Below, piece after piece: positions 12,556 to 23,635 of a DNA stretch of 64,000 nt. This stretch comes from Tubulanus polymorphus (Eukaryota; Nemertea; Palaeonemertea; Tubulaniformes; Tubulanidae). Numbering within the stretch: the stretch's first letter is position 1; the number at the start of each line of letters is the position of its first letter. A program made the translations under genes and the position numbers. The stretch spans positions 9,357,414 to 9,421,413 of the forward strand of contig NC_134034.1 of assembly GCF_964204645.1 (NCBI RefSeq), given 5' to 3'. The notes beneath the pieces were generated by a model. The model was given only the letters and a program-made list of their open reading frames with translations. It was not told where the DNA came from and did no database searches.

Positions 12556-13095
12556 TTATTTATCCTTGTTTACTGTTGTACAGCACCTGCATAAGATTCG
12601 ACGAGCTTCTTGCTGATAGAAATCTAAGCAGACGACATAAACGATGAAATTCAAACAAAAATTCAAATCTTGAATATTCATCGAAACCAAAGAGTAGTAG
12701 AGAACATCGTAATTCGGTTCGCTTCCGTATAGATCGTGTATGAGAATTCGAATCCAGAACATGCTCCACAAAACACACGCGGGTGTCACCGTAACCAAAA
12801 ACAAAACCGATACCGAAATCGAATTGATGAGAAATCGATAAGATTTATAGCTTCTTGCTTGATCGTGATAGATTTGACGACCACGTTGGTGATGCCGTAT
12901 TTCGTAGTCTTTTCATCCGCGGGAAAATGATTAACGATAAAACGTTGCCTCCGATACCCATGAGAACTAAAATCGGGTACAGACAAGCTCGGTAGAAATC
13001 GATGACGAGTTTTACGTTATCGCGTGGTGGTGGTGGCTGCTCGATCGGTCTATCGTCCGTGGTCGTGTTGAGAACAGCGGTGGTAAAATTTTAAT
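12556..13095 (-). pseudogene. Rhodopsin-type GPCR relic lacking TM2-TM5
   Basis: On the minus strand, 13095-12900 encodes a receptor N-terminus with an NTT glycosylation motif and a convincing TM1 (YPILVLMGIGGNVLSLIIF, then a basic MKRLRNT loop). The frame then reaches a stop. In another frame, 12886-12556 encodes a third-intracellular-loop/TM6-TM7 segment (LFLVTVTPACVLWSMFW, then LNFCLNFIVYVVCLDFYQQ) and a CRCC tail. TM2-TM5 are absent, the two parts are out of frame, and no ATG precedes TM1 (an in-frame TAA lies about 10 residues before DRPIEQ's leader). The overall look is of a peptide-receptor family member. The deletion joint lies around 12880-12910. Confidence 0.75.
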
Positions 13096-13116
13096 ATATC
13101 TTCACTATGAATATTG

Positions 13117-13665
13117 TCGTTTTCTACGCGTAAATAGTCCGATAGTTTATTGTGGTTTTTTTCTCGGGTAGATGTTGATGTAGAAGTCCTCTAAGTTGAT
13201 TGTCCTGCGTTTTGACTAGATAGAAAGGAAGCACATTTCGAAACGCAAATTTTCCAGATGAGAGTATGGTCCTTGGGTATCCGAAGTGTAGTTTATGACA
13301 TCGACGGTGCAGCTCCGATGAGGATGGGTTTCTCCGTCAAGGGGAGCGCAATCGGTACTTCACATCTGGTGCTGAGTTTGCCTAAAAGGAAAAGTTTTTA
13401 CACGGGAGCAGTTTTGTGTTTCTAATATACAGTGTATAGGTAGGTCTGTGGATGCGTCGCAATCAAACGGACAGTGCTATGCGCATTGATGGACCGTCAG
13501 AAAGAAAGCGGCAAAGGCACGTGAATATTGAATACATATTTGTACACTTACGAATATACAGTCTTCATCGGGTTTTATTTACATTGTCACGATTAGGTTT
13601 TTGGTAGTTTTTAATGAGACTGATGTCAAGAGGCAACTTTCCAGCCACCACCACGCGCAAATAGA
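13117..13665. repeat. ~550-bp dispersed repeat, copy 1
   Basis: This block (starting near GTCGTTTTCTACGCGTAAAT) is repeated in the same orientation at 15349-15895 with roughly 90% identity by eye. It contains no protein-like frame. A shorter related segment (ATTGATAGACCGTCG near 13820) lies between the copies. It begins directly beyond the broken 5' end of the GPCR relic. Confidence 0.85.
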
Positions 13666-13922
13666 CTGAGCTTGCTATCCTGAAGCCAAAAAGGAGGCAG
13701 CTTTCCAGCTATCGCGGCAATGAGACTGAGTTTACAGTCAAAACATCAGAAACAGTAAACTTACTGTAATGCGTATGTGGTGAAATAAAGCAAAAGTGGT
13801 CAGACAGTTCCATGGGTATTGATAGACCGTCGTTCCGGTTCGATCCATATCAGAACATACCTCAAGTGTCAAAATCGGGGTATGTAGGTGTAATTAATAA
13901 AAGAAAATGGCTTTGGGTTTAA

Positions 13923-14871
13923 TTAATAGACTACGCTAATGGTATCGATTGTGATTCTGTTTACTGCATTCAGTCCGCTTGCGTCCAGATGTATAAGTAT
14001 ATTGTTAAGACTCCAAATATGAAGGTTTTGTTGAAGCATGATTTCTTGGTTTAGGCGATCTATTAGTGAGTTTTTGAAATAAATTATAGTGTTGATGCGG
14101 CCAGAGCCTTGTTCTAGATTGTAATGATTTTTGTACAAAATGGATTGTGCAAGAAACAAAAGATAGTTCGCGAGTGTGCGTTTGAAGAAATCTCTTTCTA
14201 TTGTTTTAGTAATTCCTGTGTAGACGATGTCTTGAGTGATGTTTATAGGTGCGTTTAGTATGCGTTGAAAGATTGGTTGTATACGTGAATATAATTGCTG
14301 TGCTTCTGTGCATGAATATACTACATGGTCATTCGTTGCCGCGCGTCCACAAATTTTACAATTTGGATCAGTTTTAATTTTCCAAAGTACTAATTTTGAA
14401 GCTGTTGCCAGAGTATTATGTAGTAATTTCCAATGAATATCACTAAATCGTCTATCGATATGTTTATTATAAACTTCATTCCAAATTTCCGGCCAATTCA
14501 GATCAGTATTTAAAAGTTCAGTAATTTTGGTTTGCCCAATCGGTGTGATTTGATGGAGATTTTTTAATAATAGTATTCTATAAATTTGGGATGATGAAAG
14601 TTTTCCTATAGTACAGTCTATATTATCAAATTGCACAGAGATTTTTGGTAATTCACCAGGATCTAAATTTTGGTCAGATAGAATTAGTTTCCAATGTTGC
14701 GGAATCGCATTGTATATACATGTGTGTTTTAATCTATTTGTTAATGGTGTTCCGTCGTTAAATGCTTTGTAGTTGCCACGATTATCGAATAGATGTCGTA
14801 GATTGGTTATACCGTGATGTATGTATTCATCGTGTTGAATAGTTTTCTTTTCAGTTCTTCGCAGAATCTCT
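13923..14871 (-). mobile_element. LINE retrotransposon fragment, C-terminus of reverse transcriptase ORF
   Basis: A single open frame of about 315 codons on the minus strand. The 237-residue C-terminal part contains the zinc-finger-like region found at the end of L1/Tx1-type ORF2 proteins: WKLLHNTLATASKLVLWK, PNCKICGRAATNDHVVYSC. The upstream part (HLFDNRGNYKAFNDGTPLT) also fits the region after the polymerase. The polymerase and endonuclease are missing, so it is a 5'-truncated insertion, yet the remaining frame is open. Confidence 0.85.
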
Positions 14872-15348
14872 AATTACCTTCATCGTTAGAATTTTTTTTC
14901 GTTTGATGAAAGGGACGGGACGGCTGCACGTAAATTCAACATCATGTCAGGATTTAAATTTGAAAATCGAATCCGATATTTTTTCGATCTTAAAATAGGG
15001 ATTGTCCCCATTATTTATTTATTTGGCTGGTAAATTTTGTTTGATTTTTCGATTGAGTGTCCCTTACAGACCCGCCACACCTGCCGGGAGCGAAACAGTG
15101 GGTTTGATTTTGAAATCGGAAATCGAAGTACAGATATAGATGTGTGATCGGCGGTCGAGTAAACAGAATATTTTAAAATCGAAGTACATAATTGGAAATT
15201 CGGTTCCGGTTCATCCAAACAATCTTCCATTCAGTCTGAACCGGCAAGCGACTGATTGGGATGAATTTTTCTGGCCGCCTAATTTAATACAATGAGATTC
15301 TGGAAATAGCTATATTACAAGATCATTTTGTCCATTTTTATATTTTTT

Positions 15349-15895
15349 TGGTCGTTTTCTACGTGTAAATTGTCCGATAGTTTATAGTGGTTTTTTTCTC
15401 GGGTAGATGTTGATGTAGAAGTCCTCTAAGTTGATGATCCCGCGTGTTGACTAGATAGGAAGAAAGCACATTTCGAAACGCAAATTTTCCAGATGAGAGT
15501 ATGGCCCTGGGGTATCCGAAGTGTAGTTGTATGACATCGACGGTGCAGCTCCGATTAGGATGGGTTTCTCCGTCAAGGGGTGCGCAGTTGGTACTTCACA
15601 TCTGGTGCTGAATTTGCCTAAAAGTATAAGTTTTACACTGGGAGCAGTTATGTGTTTCTAATATACAGTGAGTTAGGTCCGTGAATGTATCGCAATCAAA
15701 CGGACAGTGCTATGCGTATTGATAGACCGTCAGTAAGAAAGCGGCACAGACACGTGAATATTGAATACATGTTTGTACACTTACATATATGCAGTCTTGA
15801 TCGGGTTTTATTTACATTGTCACGATTAGATTTTTGGTAGCTTTTAATGAGACTGATGTCAAGAGGCAACTTTCCAGTCACCATTGCGCGTAGAT
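15349..15895. repeat. ~550-bp dispersed repeat, copy 2
   Basis: Direct repeat of 13117-13665. Shared blocks include TCCTCTAAGTTGAT, CGACGGTGCAGCTCCGAT and AATCAAACGGACAGTGCTA. The two copies flank the LINE fragment. Confidence 0.85.
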
Positions 15896-17275
15896 AGAAT
15901 CCGATATTTTTAGCCGCCCGACTCTTTTGCACCATCGGCACGCTCGATATAGCGCATCGGTCGATTCATATAAGATTTTATAGAAACTTTATTTCAAAAA
16001 CCGGACAAACAGGGACGGAGCTTTAGCGTCCCCTCCCCATTTTTGCCAAGATAACATTTTCGCAACCTGGCTTAAGCAGGTACATGGTTCCCACAGAACA
16101 GGAAAATTGGGAAAACTTGGGAATTTTGAAATGATAATTCCTGAAAACTGATCGTTTCGAACCGCCGGGATGTAACCAAACCCTGGCAAGCGAGGATAGT
16201 TTCCGTCGTCACGCAGTGGGTTGACCTTAGCTGAACCTCAAATCACCCGATCATAGCTACAGCGATATGAGATGAACGCCATTTTAATATTCATCGCATT
16301 AAGGGTTAATGGAATTGTTATGACGCAGATATCGAGACTTGTTTTGAAAAAAAAGAGAAAATACAATGGCTTTCTAATATTTGTTGGCAGCAGATTTTCG
16401 TTGTATATATGAAATAAATTGTAAACGTGGCAAAAAGCAGAGGATAATCTTTTAACGATTTGAACAGTCGTGTTTGTGTGGATGATTAATCAGGCGCGGA
16501 TACAGGATGTCGCACCTGCGGAATGAGCGATTAGTCTGACGAAAAGGCACTTTTGTCAATTGAATTGTTCATAAACGGCAACATACTGGTCGATATGATG
16601 GTGATGGACTCACTCAAGTGTCTGGAAATTGCATTACTGACACGACACTGAATATCTCGAAAATTTTTGTGAGATTATGCTCTTTTGCTTCTGACTGATA
16701 GCACTCGCCACGCATCGATTAGAAATACCCTCTACTATGCATATGTTAGTGCGCCCGGGGTTAGTGCTACAGTAATTACCCTGGATCCGCCCTGATTAAC
16801 ATTGTATTGTATTACGTGTGTTTACTTGTATATCCCATTGTACCATTGTACAATTATAGGGCCATCAAATATCCGACAACCTTCAAAAACTTCGCCCCAG
16901 CCAAAATTCTTGGAATTGGGTTCGTTTCAGAATAACACGATCTAATTTTGCCCGAGTTCGATACGACAGAGGTACGCCTTAAATATTGATTGAAAAAGAA
17001 ATTTGTACCAAGCGAAGAATTTCAATCGATTACACTATGTATATATATATGTACACTCGAAAATATAATTACATTGATTGATGTTATTCTTTTAGTCAGG
17101 TAAAAATTAATTCAGGTATATATTAATAGTGACTGTCGGAGCGATGGATTAAAGTTGTCTCGTCTATAGATTAGTATGAATGATGACTAGAAACAACTAC
17201 GTATATAAACAACAGCATTCAGGTGTGTCTGCTTTAAGTTTCAAGTTTGCCGAAAAGCTTTAAACAGAATTCAAA
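15896..17275. other. Intergenic, upstream of the peptide gene
   Basis: No coding region is recognised. Near 16630-16795 there is sequence resembling the ends of a CAGGGGCGGATC-type (hAT-like) repeat also seen near 17378 and 44410. The last ~100 bases probably include the promoter and 5'UTR of the following gene, but no TATA box can be assigned safely. Confidence 0.4.
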
Positions 17276-18911
17276 ATGAAGGTAGGTTCAACAGAAGCAG
17301 TTTATTGTAGATTGAGACTAGTTGAAATTCGATCTATGGAAGTCAAACTTCTCAAAGCTCTCAAAATATGGAACTTGTCAGGGGCGGATCTAGACGGGAG
17401 CACGCGGAGCACGTGCTCCTGTCGCAAATTCTGAGTGCCCTTTTTGAAAAATCCCATCTCTTAAAGAATTGTTGCAGAATATCATTTTTGTGTCTCAGGT
17501 GCCTGGAAATTGCATTAGAATGCGTTGAAATTCCCAGACCCCCGCGAACAGACCCCTGCTTGTTTCCTGTAATTGGCGCAATGCTGGACTCGCGAATGGT
17601 TGCCGTATATACATTATATTCTTTTTATTACAGATTTTTATTTTGATAGTCGCTGTAGTCATTGCCACCGTGGCAGCAAAGGGCGACATCGAAGGTAAGC
17701 GAGGTTTTCCGAAATATCGCATCCCTTCGTGCAGTCGTCAATGTGCTGCCTATACTGTAACCCCCCTCCCCCAACTCAGGGCCGTATGCAGCCCTTTTTA
17801 TGGGAAGGTGCGAATTTGTAGCAAAGTGGAACTAAATTCACAGCATCCCGTGAACGCCGCGAAACCATTGAGGGGGTGTGGGGGTCCTCCCCCAGAAAAT
17901 CTGTTTTTCTTAGGTACTCTGAGGGCTTACTGGCTATCCTTCTTTTCCGACATTTTCCATCATGAATACGGCAGAATCTAAATAATGTTATATAATCAAA
18001 AGATTTGATTTAATGATCACATCACCTCATAGCAATGTAATCATTGATGCTTCGAACCCACAGAAAACTTATCTATGCAATTAAAAAACCTAAGATCGAC
18101 TCATGTAGAAAATTCGCGACTAATGTAACGCTTATTTTTTCAAATCATTTGCCATTTGAGGAATAACATCCCATGGTGAAACATTGCAAAGAATCATTCT
18201 ATGCAATAAGTTCCGTGCTATCATGATCTATTGACTGATAGATCCTGGGATAACATGCCTGCTTTTTAAAATTGTTTATTGACAAAACCACAGGATACCA
18301 ACCACATAAAGTGTAAGACAAATAAACATCACATAACGCATGGAAAATATGAAGTAAAATCTTTCGAGGACAGGACATTAAGCGGAACTCGAACTTTTGT
18401 GGATAGGTGCGTTCGCACCCACCCCCCCCCCCCCCTAAATACGGCCCTGCAACTCTCAGACGGTCATAGCCCTTTTAGAATGGCGAAGTCGCGGAGCAAC
18501 AAATGATGAATGCCTGTCGCTGCCGGCTACGAATCTGATCTCTTCCTGTTTAGAGTTTGCACTCCTGCACACGGAAATGACACAGTTTCTTGTTTGGCTG
18601 ACAGCGTGACAAACTCAGCTTCATTCTCAATGCTTATTGGCCAATTTCTAGCTTTCTGACTACGTGTATACAGCTACAGAGCCAACCTACGTCGTGCGGT
18701 ATAAATCCAACCGCCTAATTTCTCACGTATTATTATTATTCCAGAATTAGTTCAAGAGAGATATAGAAGAGGAGTCCGGTGTCGATGCGAAACCGATAAA
18801 GCGCCACCTGATCACAGTGGTACGTTATTCTACAAGGTTGGCTGCGACAGTGGATGGCACAAGTGTATTCATCGGCCAAAACGAATTACCACATGTTGTA
18901 AAAGAAATTAA
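17276..18911 (+). CDS. Small secreted six-cysteine peptide, sea-anemone-toxin/defensin-like fold
   Basis: Three exons, 17276-17281, 17634-17694 and 18745-18911, with clean GT-AG sites and matching phases; the product is 77 residues. Exon 1 holds only the start Met and one Lys. Exon 2 encodes a hydrophobic signal peptide. Exon 3 encodes a short acidic propeptide ending in a dibasic site and a mature peptide of about 45 residues. The cysteines follow C-x-C-x18-C-x6-C-x9-C-C, with a Gly-Thr-Leu before and a Gly-Trp-His between cysteines 3 and 4. This framework, with the adjacent CC pair at the end, matches the sea-anemone type I/II sodium-channel toxin family (Pfam Toxin_4) and its defensin-like relatives. 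Role is inference: venom component, antimicrobial peptide or neuropeptide-like ligand. An AATAAA lies near 18965. Confidence 0.7.
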
Positions 18912-19572
18912 TCTTCACGTGGACCAGTGACGGACCTTTCTCATTTTGATTAGCTTAGATTGAAAAATAAAAATTATTCCCGTCATAGTAAAATACAAAA
19001 TGTGTTTAGTTTTTATGCACTTCAAATTTCCACATTTATACGTTTCGAATCAAAGAAGGGCCGAAGTTGTTAAAGGACACAAGGATTATGAGTGAAGAGA
19101 TAAATTAAGAATATCTAATTAAGAGTGATAATTACATAAATCATCTTTATATTATAATCTAAAATATCTTATATATTGATCTTTATTTACATTGAAATTA
19201 TAACAACACTCAGTTTTATAGATACATAATTAAATAGTTATATATAAATTATATATTCATGAACAAAAATGTAATCGTGAACATGTACAAAATAAAACCG
19301 GAAAGTTTCTGGAGTAGACCTAAGGTTTCTCAATACGAAAGCTACGTTAGTCTTTATGTCCAAGAGTCCAATCAATATTTTGAATAAAACAATTTAAAAA
19401 GATATATGATTAAACTAGTAAGTGAATTTCGTTACTTCGTGTTCCAGCTAGTGGTGCCATCACTCGGTTAATGCACCCTTTCAAGTTCCGGGTGCCAGGT
19501 GTAAAGTAGCACTTCAGGTGCCGTCTTTCAGCTTCCCTTTTTTTATTGTTTGCTTTTCTTCAGCATTTCTAG
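18912..19572. other. 3'UTR of the peptide gene and gap to the convergent phosphatase gene
   Basis: AT-rich sequence with an AATAAA about 55 bases after the stop. No other gene is seen. The phosphatase gene on the opposite strand ends at 19573, so the two genes are convergent. Confidence 0.5.
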
Positions 19573-22500
19573 TCATAATTCTAACTGAGGTTCACATAAG
19601 TGTCGAATCCTTCCTTGTAAATAAAATATCATATCATGCAGAAACTTGTATTGTTCCTATAAATACGAAAACAAGAAAAATACATCAATAAAATTACTCG
19701 TGAAAATACAAAGAAAATCGATTAATTTCTTACCAAATTTGGAATGAATTGAGGTCGAGTCATTCGTAGTTTTTGTATACAGTGATAAATGTCGATTTGT
19801 TCGCTAGATGGCATTTTGGTGGTCAGTTCAAATGCCGCACAAAATAACATCCGTTCTCGTTGTGCTGTCCCTGTAAAATTTGCATAATCGATAAATATGT
19901 GATGGTGTTTTGAATAATTGACTGATGTTACTAAGATACGAACATGCAATGTACAACAATAGGACTGGTGACGTGTTCTCTTGTAACTAGATTCACAAAC
20001 TCGCATACATATTGTACATCAGGAACTGACTCATCCTCAGGCCATCCTAAAAACTGGATCTGACGAATCTGATGCGATTCCTGTGAAATCAAAGAAATAC
20101 AATTGATCTGATTAGGTCATAGTAAATAGCAATGTCGAAGGAAATTTAGAAAAATACAGCCATCTTTCTCTGAAAGGATGCTATCGAGAATATTAAACTC
20201 AACATACATTCCGATTTTGGAGGATCAAATTCCGACGAACGATGGTCTTAAACGGCAATGAAACTTCCTCCAAGTGACAGTAAAAGGACCAAATTTGATA
20301 CTTTCAGCTGCAGGCCTATGGTTTGCATACGTCTGAAATCAGAAGATGTATTCTGGAAAAGGATTCCCGCGAACCAGACCTTCATACTTTTAGCAGATAT
20401 CTATATGAGGGAGTGCTAGACTAAGAATAAGCCTTACCGGATCTTGTGGACGTTCTTGATGCATCATTACGATAAGTTCACAGTTAAAGTCAAAGATCAT
20501 TTGCCAGAAATCAATAATTGTCCTTTGTAGTGGACTTTGTGTAGCTATAAACACGTTGTCATCTGCGATCGTCTGTTAAAAGGAAAGTATTTCTATCAGA
20601 TTCTTACAACTCATCAATATCTCAACAGAAGATTATCGAGGCTTAATGTCCCTCCACCAGATCTGCCCGGATATTCTACGGATGCCTATTAAATCAGAAT
20701 CAAACTCACGTGCACAAATGAAGCATTAATGAACCCTTTATGTGAGAGTTGCGGTTGATTCTGTGCCTCGGGAAGGATGTCTTTGTATCGAGACTTGTTA
20801 ACATTGTTGAGTAGTATGGCCACTGCTAGTGATTCCTCGTCTTGAATCGAAGTCGATGCCTTCAACACCTGCATTAGAAAACAACTCATTGAGAAGATTG
20901 TTTCCTTAAAACCAAACCAAGGTGCACCATTTGCCTCTAGTTTAACTGGGTGAATGACTACATTGCTGCCATCTTAATTATTGTCAATGACTTTAAAAAC
21001 CCTTCATTTCTCATCGTGGCCAAACTCAATACGTACTAGAAATTGTTCCTCTATTTTATCAGACACGTTTTTAGATACAGGACGCGTTGCCTTTCTTTCC
21101 TCGTATGATTCTGTGAAACTCGTGGTCGGGTACGCCACCGGTCCCAGTACCAGTTCCTCCAGTAGAATCTGGTGCACGAAAATGCACTGTTTCTGCAGTG
21201 AATATTGATAAAACAACACGTTGGTTGGAGAAGTTTTGGATTTTGGACATTTTGAAATGAGAGACAGTTACTACACTGAAGTTTACCATATTCTGGATCA
21301 TTTCTGGTCTTTGTTGACGTAATTTCCTAAACATGTCGAACTCGTTAACGAGTCCATTTTTCTTAGCTTTTTCAAGAAGCTGCTCCGTTGCGATATAACA
21401 ACCTGTCCTTCCAGCACCAGCACTGAGAACACAAAACAAGCCGTAATATTCCTTAACGTCTCCTTAACGGTAAAGGACTGGAAGATTTCGAATTAATTTA
21501 CCTGCAATGAATCAGCACAAGTCCCTGATCCGGGTCGGTAAGACGCTGTTTGATGAACTGTTGCATGCGAACTATAGATAAAGCCGGGAACGGTACACCA
21601 TGATCCGGCCATCCTCGATAGTGAAACACTAATAGATTATGTGCTTCTTTGTGGCCACGCTATAAAATAAATGAAACGTTACTCATCGGGAGAGATTAAT
21701 CATTTGTAATACTGATGTGATACAAGGTATTAAAATAAAGCCTCGTCAGCATGTTGTCAAAATCGATATCTGAACCAAGCGTATATAGATAGCAGAAATA
21801 CCAACACCTTAGGCCACTCAGGGTAAAGCAATGGCATGATCATTACCTTTGTAATGGACAAGAAATGTACGACAGCCGGAGGTTCAGTGTGTTTTTCCAT
21901 TTTCTTTGCAACTTTTACTGTTATATCTCCATATCGACCTTTGGTGTTCAGTTTTGTTGGCCAATATAAATGACACTTCACCTGCAAGTTAAAAATCAAA
22001 AGACAAGTACTTATTTTTCTACATTTTGCCTGTTTACGCATCAGCATCTTAGAGTATTTTTGCAACCTTCTCATCTTTGCCTCGTCCTTCAGTCAGATCA
22101 GTGAGTACAATAATAGCTGGACATTTCTCTTGCCAAATCATCCGCCAATGGTCATTGATTGTAGATAGCAATGGAGCTGAAAGAGCAAGTTAGATGAGTG
22201 AGCGCACCAGTAACACGAAACAATTGAATCATGAGACTTACCCTGGCAAGCTATACATATCACATGACCAGTTAATCCCTGAAAATTAAATTCAGAATTT
22301 CGGTTTATACACAATAGGACAGGAAAACCTTTGCAAGAGCATAGAAGGATTGATTCCTTACCCGAATGTAATTGGCATTGATTTAATCTGATGTTGGATC
22401 TTCGCCGATTTGTTCCAGAACAACTCTAGTCGAATCATCTAGAAAAAAACCACTCAAAGTCAATGCAAGTCAATAGAGATGTTTCACAAGGCAACTCTTG

Positions 22501-22844
22501 TATTTACGACAGAACCCATGTCTATATGATGACCAGGTAATACGTACAGGCCAATATGTTTGGAAACTTATTTTTCTCAAGATTTTCCACTTTCTCAGCG
22601 CAGGCACTCATTCCTCGTCTAAATTTGAGAACATTCTAAAGAAAAAATAGATCCAAAATATATAAACAGAACCAACGCGCACTCCCAACCTCCCTCCAAC
22701 CTCCCTACAATTCTACCTGAAATTCTTCATGCATATTCTTCCACTCATCAGAAGTCTTCATTAAGGTCTCTCCCAACAGGTCACAAATCATAGTGGCGCC
22801 TTTAGAAGCGAAGTGATGATCCTCGCCATCTTGCATCACCTGTA

Positions 22845-23635
22845 AGTTGCGAGAATATTTCGTCACTTTCATTAAGATTTTACAGAAGAAGCAATGAATA
22901 TTTTCTAATAAATCAAGATTTTCGTATCCCCAGATCTCACACCCATACATTGCTATTGGAGCAACACACGTATCAAATAATTTAAATATAAAATCTATGG
23001 GCAATTTCAAACGTCTGCCTTTTTGAACGATCGAAAACATAGCTCTCATAGCTTTATCGTAAAGATACTTTTTTGCCTTAGCAAAGTTACCATTCCAATT
23101 GAATTTTACTCCGAGATAAACATAATCTCATAATCAACTACCTCTAACTCTTGATCACCAAACATAAATTTCGAAATCGTTTTTATCCGGGATTTACTTC
23201 GCGCAAATACTAGTACTTTAGTTCTCTCTGAGTTAACAGTGATACCATTAGTCGCGCAATATTCAAATAAGGTATCTAAGTGTAGCTGAAGAGATTTCTC
23301 ATCCTCAGCAAGAATAACTGTATCATCTGCGTATAGTATTATGAATAAATTCAGTAAAGTATCAATATCCTGATCACGATTCAAATTTAGTTTTTCTATA
23401 AATGACAAAGTCGGTTTTCCACGATCAATGAAAAATTCTTCAATGTCGTTTAAGAATAACGAAAAGAGGATAGGTGAGAGATTTTCGCCTTGTCTTAAGC
23501 CTCTATCAGCTGCAAAGTATTGTGACGTGCAACCATTTAATTTAACACATGATTTTATGGAGTTATACATATTTTTGACCACATTGAAATTGTTTCCATT
23601 AACACTGTTAGCAATTAGCAGGTGGTGCCCTCTAC
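22845..23635 (-). mobile_element. LINE reverse transcriptase fragment inside the phosphatase gene
   Basis: The minus strand encodes the finger-palm part of a non-LTR reverse transcriptase: RGLRQGENLSPILFSLFLND, the catalytic LYADDTVILAE (YADD), then after a frameshift near 23130 the thumb region (FKLFDTCVAPIAMYGCEIWG). Both ends are missing. The 3' truncated end stops at the splice acceptor of the phosphatase exon 22839-22717, so the acceptor AG may be LINE-derived. The type resembles CR1/L2-like LINEs; exact clade not assigned. Confidence 0.85.
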
